From JASLQO01 sp002327525 (GTDB taxonomy: Bacteria > Pseudomonadota > Gammaproteobacteria > Pseudomonadales > Azotimanducaceae): a stretch of DNA of 64,000 nucleotides. The notes below the pieces were generated by a model. It ran no database searches. It was not told the origin of the DNA and worked only from the letters and a program-made list of their open reading frames with translations. This document shows positions 52,980 through 60,086 of this stretch, piece after piece; within the stretch, counting starts at the first letter, position 1; every line of letters starts with the position of its first letter. Location of the stretch: NCBI GenBank assembly GCA_030744435.1, contig JASLQO010000020.1, positions 186,001 through 250,000 of the forward strand, in the 5' to 3' direction. The position numbers and the translations under genes are program-made.

Positions 52980-55900
52980 TTGAGTGGCAATAGCAATTCG
53001 GTTCTTGTTCTTGGCATGCACTGCAGCGGTACGTCGGCGATTGCCGGTGTGTTGTCGGATCTGGGTTTTCATCTCGGTGATGAACTGATTCCAGGTGATG
53101 CGGGTATCAACGAACGTGGCTTTTTCGAAGATCGCCGCGTTCTCGACATGCACGAAGATGTGTTGGCTGCGGGTGATTGGTCATGGGACCTGCCGCTGCC
53201 CATGACCGATGTAGCCCTCGAGCGCATGCGCGACGCAGGGGCGAGGGAGCGAATCGTCGAGCAGATCGCGCGCCTGGAGCGGCAACCGGGATGGGCGGTG
53301 AAGGATCCGCGCCTGAGCCTGCTGTTGCCGTTGTGGCGTGAGGCACTGGAGAGCCTCGACCTTTCGGCAAGGGTGATTATTTGCTGCAGGGATCCGGTGG
53401 AGGTGGCCTCGTCTCTGAACCGTCGCGATCAGATGCCCGAGGGACGGGGGTTCATGCTGTGGTGCCACTACATGCTGGCGGCGGAGCGTGCCTCTCGCGA
53501 CCTGGATCGCCTGATCGTGCACTTCAGCGATCTGATGACCGACCCGCACGCGGTGATCGCAAACCTGGTGGAGTGGCTCGACTGGAAGCCTGACGGGGAT
53601 GCCATGCAGCAGTCGGCCCGGGGTGTTCAACCTTCGCAATGGCACGAAAGGCGTCCCTCACTCACCCTGGCTTGTCCCGCAGAGGCCGAGCGCATCCACG
53701 CCGCTTTCGGGCGGGGTGTTGCCCATGGTGCGTTCGATGCCGTTACTCGGGAACTGGCCGAAGCGAGTCGGCCACTCGAGAGCATGATCCGCGATCAGCA
53801 TATGGCGGTGCGGGCATGGCAGACGAAGCTCGGCGCGCAGGCAGACGGATTCAGTGATGCCGTGCGGCAGCTGGAGAGCGGTGAGGCCGCGGTTGCTTCC
53901 TATGCCCGGGCGCTGGAGGAACAAGAGCGTGGATTCAGCGACGCCTTGCGCCAGATCGAGAAGAGTAATACGGCGGTCAGGTCCTATGCGGAGGCTCTCC
54001 AGGCGCAGGAAGAGGGATTTCGACAGTCCGTGGAGATGGTGCGCGAGCGGGACGCCGAGATCGCCCTTTTGAAAGAAAATCTGTCGAGGGCAGAAGGCGC
54101 TCTACGGCTGGTCGAGGCGGATTCACTCGAATCCTCAAACAGCGTCGCGGCCACCTATCGCGGCCGAATCGATTTTTTGGTGGAGAACAACTCGCACAGT
54201 CGCGTCGCACGCTACATGCGCGAAACGGCACCCCGCGGTGGGCGTGTACTCGAAATTGGTTGCGCCGGAGGATACTTCGGCAGGGCAGTGCGCGATCTGG
54301 GATACGAGGTGTGGGGCATCGAATCCGACAGCTCGGTGGTGCACGAGGCCGCACGGCGTCTCGATCGCGTCTACGAGGGAACTGTCGAGCACTTTCTGGA
54401 TCAGTTGGATGGTGAAGAAACTCAGTTCAAGTTCATCGTCTTCGGCGATGTTCTCGAGCATCTGATGGATCCGGTGAGCGTGCTCAGGGCGTGTGTGCCG
54501 CATCTCACCGATGACGGTCATGTCATCGCTTCTGTTCCCAACGTGGCGCACGCGTCCGTGCGGCTCATGTTGCTGGAGGGACGCTGGGACTACGACGAAG
54601 TCGGCATCATAGACAGCACCCACCTGCGTTTCTATACCCGGGACAATCTGGTGGATCTGTTTACACGTGCTGGATTCGCGGTGGAACGACTGTCGGCGAT
54701 CACACTCGAGAAGCCCGATGTCGGAATCACCGTGAATCCGAGGATTGCGGATGCATTCAACGCACACATCCGTGACCGGGAACGCGACGCGTTTCAATTC
54801 GTCGCCATGGCAGCACCCGACGATGCGGCGTCCGCGGAGAGACGCAACGTCAAGTTCATGCTGCGCGCCAGCCATCGCATCCTGTGCCTGCCGCCGGTGC
54901 CGGATTCGAGCCTTTTCAGCATCCGCCTGGAGGATCCCCTGCAGCGGCTGGTGCAGCTATACGGCGGTGAGGTACGCGTGGGTGATCAGCATCACCCTGA
55001 GCCTGGTGACGTCGCCTGGTGCGACATGGTTATCCTCCAGCGGGAGGCCTCTCCTGCGGCCCTTGATCTGGTTCGATCCTTGCGTGCGCGCGGTAAGAGG
55101 GTGATATTCGACATCGACGACTATCTGCTCGACGTGCCGCCGTATCTGACTGTGTACGAGCATTGTGAACGCATGCGCCCGCATCTTGAAGCGGTACTGG
55201 CCGAGGTGGACGCGGTGAGCGTGTCCACACCGCCGCTGCGTGAGGCGTTGCTATCCTACAATCCACGAACCTACATCACACCCAACTACGCGTGGTCGAA
55301 CCATGCTCCGATCGAACACGACGATGGGACGCCGTCCACCCCGGCTGAGGTACGGCTGATCGTGGCGTCTTCAGATTCGGTGCGCGTCGATTTCCTGGTC
55401 GACGTGCTGCGTCACCTGACGGACCATCCGGGGACTCACGTGGAACTGGTCGCCATCGGTCCGCCCGGCGAATACCTGCGGGGTGTGGGAATCCCCGTGG
55501 CAGCGCTGCCCACCGTTTCGCATGAGGAGTTCAAGGGTATGCTGGCGTCACGCGCCAACACCATTGCGCTGGTTCCGCTGGATGACAATCCCTTCAATCG
55601 TTGCAAAAGCGCCATCAAGTACTTTGACTATGCGCTAGCCGGTGTACCGGCGATCTGTTCGAACATGACACCCTACGCCAACGTGATCGAACATGGTGTG
55701 GATGGCTTTCTGTGCGGTAACAGCAGCGTGGAGTGGATCGAGATCGCGAGTGAACTCATCGGCAATGCAGGGATGCGACGCGAAGTGGCTGCAACCGCCC
55801 ATCGTCGCTGCCTCGATCTGTACAGCCTCAACCGCAGCGCCGCTGCCTGGCAGGAAATGCTGGTGGATACTACCTTTCCGAAAGGTGATCCCGGGGAGTG

Positions 55901-56051
55901 GCAACTCGATGTAACACATCGCATGAGATGGCAGCTGCTTCGCGGTACTATTCGTCATCTGGGCAGGCCGAATTCTTACCGCACCGCCTGGAAACTGTAC
56001 CGTGAGAAGGGTGTGCGTGGGCTGGTGAGTCAATGGAAAACGGTTTTTTGA
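52980..56051 (+). CDS. Three-domain sulfotransferase-like / SAM-methyltransferase / glycosyltransferase fusion
   Basis: From TTG 52980 the product is 1023 residues. Residues about 5-245 are a sulfotransferase-like fold with the PAPS-binding P-loop GMHCSGTSA (12-20) and a 3'-phosphate motif CRDPVEVASSL. A Glu/Ala/Arg-rich coiled coil (about 255-385) follows. Residues about 400-620 are a SAM methyltransferase (GGRVLEIGCAGGYFGRAVRD, FGDVLEHLMDPVSVL). From about 650 a GT4-like region (VIFDIDDYLLD, VELVAIGPPGEY, CKSAIKYFDYALAG) ends the protein. A GTG 31 codons upstream would overlap the GT2 gene and is disfavoured; TTG has AGGGG at good spacing. Substrates are unknown, but all three activities fit polysaccharide modification. 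Confidence 0.82.
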   Translation: MSGNSNSVLVLGMHCSGTSAIAGVLSDLGFHLGDELIPGDAGINERGFFEDRRVLDMHEDVLAAGDWSWDLPLPMTDVALERMRDAGARERIVEQIARLERQPGWAVKDPRLSLLLPLWREALESLDLSARVIICCRDPVEVASSLNRRDQMPEGRGFMLWCHYMLAAERASRDLDRLIVHFSDLMTDPHAVIANLVEWLDWKPDGDAMQQSARGVQPSQWHERRPSLTLACPAEAERIHAAFGRGVAHGAFDAVTRELAEASRPLESMIRDQHMAVRAWQTKLGAQADGFSDAVRQLESGEAAVASYARALEEQERGFSDALRQIEKSNTAVRSYAEALQAQEEGFRQSVEMVRERDAEIALLKENLSRAEGALRLVEADSLESSNSVAATYRGRIDFLVENNSHSRVARYMRETAPRGGRVLEIGCAGGYFGRAVRDLGYEVWGIESDSSVVHEAARRLDRVYEGTVEHFLDQLDGEETQFKFIVFGDVLEHLMDPVSVLRACVPHLTDDGHVIASVPNVAHASVRLMLLEGRWDYDEVGIIDSTHLRFYTRDNLVDLFTRAGFAVERLSAITLEKPDVGITVNPRIADAFNAHIRDRERDAFQFVAMAAPDDAASAERRNVKFMLRASHRILCLPPVPDSSLFSIRLEDPLQRLVQLYGGEVRVGDQHHPEPGDVAWCDMVILQREASPAALDLVRSLRARGKRVIFDIDDYLLDVPPYLTVYEHCERMRPHLEAVLAEVDAVSVSTPPLREALLSYNPRTYITPNYAWSNHAPIEHDDGTPSTPAEVRLIVASSDSVRVDFLVDVLRHLTDHPGTHVELVAIGPPGEYLRGVGIPVAALPTVSHEEFKGMLASRANTIALVPLDDNPFNRCKSAIKYFDYALAGVPAICSNMTPYANVIEHGVDGFLCGNSSVEWIEIASELIGNAGMRREVAATAHRRCLDLYSLNRSAAAWQEMLVDTTFPKGDPGEWQLDVTHRMRWQLLRGTIRHLGRPNSYRTAWKLYREKGVRGLVSQWKTVF

Positions 56052-56809
56052 TCAGGTGCTTAACGGGATTGATGATGCTGGCGCTGGCGTCGCCAGTCAT
56101 CGCGATCGTGGAGATCGGTGATGTGGGCCAACGCTACGAGCTGATCGCGACCAGCGAAACGGTCCGGTCGGTGATGAACACGCTGGCAGAGCGCTTCGAA
56201 TTCGAAGTCGTGTTCCCGGACCAGGCCTGGGGGCGTGACCGCCGCGACTTTCAGAAGCGCGGCAGCCTGGACGATATTCTCAAATACGTGCTGACCGGCA
56301 CCAATTTCGTGGCGCGCTACTGGCGGCCCAAGGGCAGCACCGCGTCCTCGGTCACGCGGGTAGAAATCATGGGTAATCTGGATCTGTCACGGCGTAGCCT
56401 GGTGTCCCGGACGGGCTACGATGAAGTCGAGGATGACGAAGACTACGATTACGATGAGTACGAACACGAAGCTTATGAATCAGAGTTCAATTCGAGCGAA
56501 GACGAGCAGCTGAATCCCGGCGCGTTGTCCGCTCCGGTGTCCTCTTCGGATAGTCGTTCTGCCGATTCCGATGAGGGGGAGGTACCGGTGGCGGTCGAGG
56601 ATACCCATCCCAGCAGCGTAGCGGGCATGCTGCGTGCACTCGCTCAAGCCAGGCCTGCACCCAACACGACCGGTGCGAGCCCCGCACCCACCGGAGATCA
56701 ACAGGTTCAACTCAGAGAGCTTACCCGGCGCGCGCATGCCGGGGTCAAGGATCTGGCCGAAGCGCTGCGCCAGGCAGAGGTGGTCCAACGCGGCAAACAG
56801 AACTACTGA
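56033..56809 (+). CDS. Exported protein with an STN-like (secretin/TonB N-terminal) domain
   Basis: The 258-residue product has a signal peptide (about 1-24, ending SPVIA) and a short domain, YELIATSETVRSVMNTLAERF with SLDDILKYVLTGTNFVARYW, that resembles the STN fold used by secretins and TonB receptors. From about residue 140 the protein is acidic and low-complexity, rich in D, E and S, with a repeat-like SSSDSRSADSDEGE, and ends with a helix. No secretin or TonB-receptor barrel follows. Its start overlaps the end of the fusion gene by 19 bases. I cannot assign a function. Confidence 0.65.
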   Translation: MENGFLIRCLTGLMMLALASPVIAIVEIGDVGQRYELIATSETVRSVMNTLAERFEFEVVFPDQAWGRDRRDFQKRGSLDDILKYVLTGTNFVARYWRPKGSTASSVTRVEIMGNLDLSRRSLVSRTGYDEVEDDEDYDYDEYEHEAYESEFNSSEDEQLNPGALSAPVSSSDSRSADSDEGEVPVAVEDTHPSSVAGMLRALAQARPAPNTTGASPAPTGDQQVQLRELTRRAHAGVKDLAEALRQAEVVQRGKQNY

Positions 56810-56811
56810 GT

Positions 56812-57738
56812 TCAATCCACCCGTGGTGCGGAGCGGGCGATGCCCTCACGAGTGGTGACGGGCGGCTGCCAGCCGCACGCACTCATCGAGTCGGTGTCCA
56901 TTACCAGTGCGTCTGCCAGGCGCTCCACATAGCCTCGCATCACGGGCACGTGCGTGAGTGCGCGAGTGACGATGCTCGCAACGGGCACCCGGCGCAGCCG
57001 TGCGTTCGATGCTTGTGCGATCAGATCGAAAAGCGTGTTGGTGGAAATGGGTTCAGCGTCCGCCACGTGCACTACCGTATCGGCTGCCGGATATCGGGTC
57101 GCGAGATGTAGCAGTGCATCGACGAGATTGTCGATGAACACGATGCTGCGAGCGTTACCTGAAGCAAATCGGGGTACGGGCGCGCCGGAGGTGACCCAGG
57201 ACTGCATGCGGGCGAAATTGCCGCTGCTACCGGGTCCGTAGACCATGGGTGCGCGGACGATGGTGGCGGGTAACTCATCCCTGCGCTCCAGCACCATGCG
57301 TTCCGCGGCGAGCTTGTAGCGGCCGTAGGGAGAGCTGGGCTGTGGTCTGTCGCCGGGCCGTACCGGCTGTGGATGCGACTCTCCGGTCATGGCTTTGATC
57401 GAACTCAGGTAGCAGAACCATTGCACGTTGCGCTCGACCGCCGCGTCCAGCAGCAACTTCGTACCATCCACATGCACGCGCTTCTGGATCTTTGCGGGCA
57501 GTTTCGGATCGGGTGAAATGAGGTGGTAGAGGGCCTTTGCGCCTTCGAGGTGGGAGGATAGTGGGCTGCGCGGCGCGGACAGGTCTCCGATGCTGACGTA
57601 GCGTGCTCCCTCGACGGGTACGCGCAGGTGGTCGCTACTGCGAATGAGTGCGATCACCTCGTGGCCGCCGCGGACGAGGCGGCGCACGAGTGCCGTGCCG
57701 ACGTAACCGCTCGCTCCGGTGACGGCGATGGTACTCAA
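56812..57738 (-). CDS. NAD-dependent epimerase/dehydratase (SDR, extended)
   Basis: The 308-residue product has the Rossmann loop VTGASGYVGTALVRRL, a DAAVERN segment, the S and Y-x3-K catalytic set in LSSIKAMTG and YGRYKLAAE, and RAPMVYGPGSSGNF. This is the GalE/NAD-dependent sugar-nucleotide epimerase pattern. It could supply an activated sugar for the neighbouring glycosyltransferases. Its exact reaction cannot be given. It is convergent with the STN gene, two bases apart, and is 12 bases from the Wzm gene. Confidence 0.82.
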   Translation of the reverse strand: MSTIAVTGASGYVGTALVRRLVRGGHEVIALIRSSDHLRVPVEGARYVSIGDLSAPRSPLSSHLEGAKALYHLISPDPKLPAKIQKRVHVDGTKLLLDAAVERNVQWFCYLSSIKAMTGESHPQPVRPGDRPQPSSPYGRYKLAAERMVLERRDELPATIVRAPMVYGPGSSGNFARMQSWVTSGAPVPRFASGNARSIVFIDNLVDALLHLATRYPAADTVVHVADAEPISTNTLFDLIAQASNARLRRVPVASIVTRALTHVPVMRGYVERLADALVMDTDSMSACGWQPPVTTREGIARSAPRVD

Positions 57739-57750
57739 CGGCGTTGCTGC

Positions 57751-58527
57751 TCACATGACATCGACAAAGCCCTTCTCCAGGCGTCGGAACAGGGCATAGC
57801 AGCACAAGGCAATCAACGTAGCCGCAGCCAGCGGTGAAATCAGAGCCACTGCTCCCGGAGTCTCACCGCTCAACGCTACCGCGCGAAAGTTCTCCACCAC
57901 CGCTGTGGTGGGATTGAGATAGTAAAACGGCTGCAAGAATTCAGGAACTGACGAGAGTGGGTAGAGAACCGGCGAGAAGAACAGCATTCCGGTCGCAATC
58001 AGGGTAGTCACATGCATGAGATCTCTGAGGTAGACGCCGAGTGCAGCGATCAGCCAGCCCAATGCGAGCCCGTAGCCCACTACCGGCGCGAGTACCAGGG
58101 GAGCCAACAACACCGTGGCTTCGAGGTCGAACCCGAGCAGCAGCGCCACAGCCATGACGATAACCGCACCGACCACGAGCGGTACGAGCAGTTCACAGAT
58201 CATGATCCAGGCGAGTGCCGCCAGCGGGAAGGGCGTTTTGTGCACGTAATTCGGATTACCCGTGACCAGTGTCGGCGCCCGCACGATCACATCGGAGAGA
58301 AAACCGTGCACTACCAGGCCGCTGAAGAGAAACACCGGGTAGGTTGTTGCTTGCGCACCCGGCCAGCGGACACCGAGCACGTGACCGAAGACGAAAGACA
58401 GCACAGCCACCGTGACCAGCGGTGTGATCAGAGCCCAAGCCCAGCCGAGCATCGAGCCGCGGTAGCGTAAGGTGAGCTCACGCACCACCAGCGTTCGTAC
58501 CAGATGCGCGTGTGGAGGCCACTTCAT
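57751..58527 (-). CDS. ABC-2-type polysaccharide exporter permease (Wzm-like)
   Basis: The 258-residue membrane protein starts at ATG 58527 and has six hydrophobic segments. An RELTLRYRGSMLGWAWALITP motif opens it, then SGLVVHGFLSDVI and a conserved FFSPVLYPLSSVPEFLQPF loop, all typical of the permease of O-antigen or capsule ABC exporters. It would move an undecaprenyl-linked glycan across the inner membrane. The 70 upstream in-frame codons are inside the ATPase gene and excluded. It overlaps the ATPase gene by four bases. Confidence 0.9.
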   Translation of the reverse strand: MKWPPHAHLVRTLVVRELTLRYRGSMLGWAWALITPLVTVAVLSFVFGHVLGVRWPGAQATTYPVFLFSGLVVHGFLSDVIVRAPTLVTGNPNYVHKTPFPLAALAWIMICELLVPLVVGAVIVMAVALLLGFDLEATVLLAPLVLAPVVGYGLALGWLIAALGVYLRDLMHVTTLIATGMLFFSPVLYPLSSVPEFLQPFYYLNPTTAVVENFRAVALSGETPGAVALISPLAAATLIALCCYALFRRLEKGFVDVM

Positions 58528-59861
58528 GGTGTGTTTCCTGGGCGCGCTCGCTCGATGGTGCTGAGCGCTCCGTTGCTGAAATCGACCATGCCGGTGACCT
58601 CGGGATCTGCTTCGGGCAGGACGCGAAAGGCGACGATATCGAATACGCGATGCAGATAGCGTAGCGACCCGGCCTCGTCGCCCGAATCTCCACGCACACC
58701 GGCGTTGAGAAAGTAGGTGCCTGGCAACAGCAGACAACGGAAACGGATGCGCACATCGAGTACATCGCCCGCGGCGTACGGTCCATCATCCGAGTTCGCC
58801 AGCAGGCCGCCGAGTTCCACACCGGCCATGTTTTTGATGAGCGATCCGCATTCCAGAACGTCAACGGACACATCCAGTGTGACACGGTAGCAGAATTCAT
58901 AGCTCTGTCTGCGGTACAGGAGATTGACCCGGCTGCCTGCGGCATCGAGTAGCCTCGGGTCGGAGATGACGGCGCCGTCGCGCGCATACTCGGTGGTGCT
59001 GTCGGATGCCAGTTCCGGATCGTACAGAATCGCGGACGTCGTCTCGGCGGAGGCTTCTGTCAGCTGCGAGGTGGCTGACTCCGGCGCATCCGCCAGCGCG
59101 AGGCTCAGCGTACGATAGTAGTGCTGCACCACGTCACGCGGTGCGCCGTACTTCGTGCAGCGGCCGGTTTCCAGCAGCATGGCCCGGTGCGCAAGCTGCG
59201 TGACCAGTGGTGTGTTGTGTGTGACGAAAATCACCGCGGTGCCGGAACGAGCCAGTTGCTCGATGCGCGCGAAACACTTGCGTTGAAACGGCTCGTCTCC
59301 GACTGCCAGAATTTCGTCGACGATGAGGAGTTCTGGATTCGTCGACACCATCGTTGCGAAAGCAACACGCGCGAACATGCCGCTCGAGTAGGTCTTTACC
59401 GGATGGTCGAAAAACTCGCCCACATCGGCAAACGCTTGTACGTCGGGCAGGCAGGCTTCCGTGGCATCGGCATCGAGACCGAGCAACGCGGCATTGATAC
59501 GCACGTTTTCGCGCCCCGTGAGCTCGGGATTGAACCCAGCGCCGAGTTCCAGCAGCGCGGCGACCCGGCCGTGGATGCGAACCCGACCCGAGTCCGGATT
59601 CAGGTTGCCCGACAGTATTTTCAGCAGCGTGCTCTTCCCCGATCCGTTCTGCCCGACGATGGCGAGAATCTCGCCTGCTGAGATGTTCAGGCTGACGGGT
59701 TCCAGCGCTCGAACCTCGGTGAAGTAACGCTTGCCCTGGCCGATGACTGGCAGGAACTGCTTCAGCCGGTCGCAAGGACGGTCGTAGAGGCGGTAGGTCT
59801 TGCAAACCTCTTGCAACTCGGCCACGGGCCGGGCTCGTGAGGAATGATCACCGTGGCTCAT
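58524..59861 (-). CDS. Polysaccharide ABC exporter ATPase with C-terminal glycan-binding domain (Wzt-like)
   Basis: The 445-residue product has an ATPase domain (residues about 12-255) with Walker A VGQNGSGKST (69-78), the ABC signature YSSGMFARVAFA, Walker B LLIVDEILAVGDEP and the H-loop VTHN. Residues about 290-440 form a beta-rich domain like the C-terminal region of Wzt, which binds the terminal modification of the O-chain before export. Its presence implies export of a specifically capped glycan, such as methyl or sulfate, and the fusion protein nearby carries both types of domain. The pair may thus export what the fusion enzyme caps. Confidence 0.9.
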   Translation of the reverse strand: MSHGDHSSRARPVAELQEVCKTYRLYDRPCDRLKQFLPVIGQGKRYFTEVRALEPVSLNISAGEILAIVGQNGSGKSTLLKILSGNLNPDSGRVRIHGRVAALLELGAGFNPELTGRENVRINAALLGLDADATEACLPDVQAFADVGEFFDHPVKTYSSGMFARVAFATMVSTNPELLIVDEILAVGDEPFQRKCFARIEQLARSGTAVIFVTHNTPLVTQLAHRAMLLETGRCTKYGAPRDVVQHYYRTLSLALADAPESATSQLTEASAETTSAILYDPELASDSTTEYARDGAVISDPRLLDAAGSRVNLLYRRQSYEFCYRVTLDVSVDVLECGSLIKNMAGVELGGLLANSDDGPYAAGDVLDVRIRFRCLLLPGTYFLNAGVRGDSGDEAGSLRYLHRVFDIVAFRVLPEADPEVTGMVDFSNGALSTIERARPGNTP

Positions 59862-60000
59862 TCGGACGGGGTAGCGAGATTGTTCGACATCTTTTCCGTG
59901 TCACGGCGGATATGTCCCAGTTTCATCATACAAGCTTAGCCTGTCCCCCGTGTTGCGGCCATCGCGGGTGTTGCGGTCCAGGTTTGCTAGAATCTTGACT

Positions 60001-60077
60001 ACCAGTGACCAGTGACCAGTGACCAGTGACCAGTGACCAGTGAGTAGTGACCAGTGAGTAGTGAGTAGTGACCAGTG
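60001..60077 (+). repeat. Tandem array of eleven 7-bp units (ACCAGTG and AGTAGTG) before a metalloprotease gene
   Basis: Eleven units in phase: six ACCAGTG, AGTAGTG, ACCAGTG, two AGTAGTG and a final ACCAGTG, plus a decayed twelfth unit (AGTAGGG). The two unit types differ at two positions. The array ends nine bases before the ATG of the metalloprotease gene. It lies in the 225-base gap after the Wzt gene. Confidence 0.95.
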
Positions 60078-60086
60078 AGTAGGGCG

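Noticed and set aside
60001..60077. Possible CRISPR array
   Set aside because: Units are 7 bp and directly adjacent, with no spacers, so this is a simple tandem repeat.
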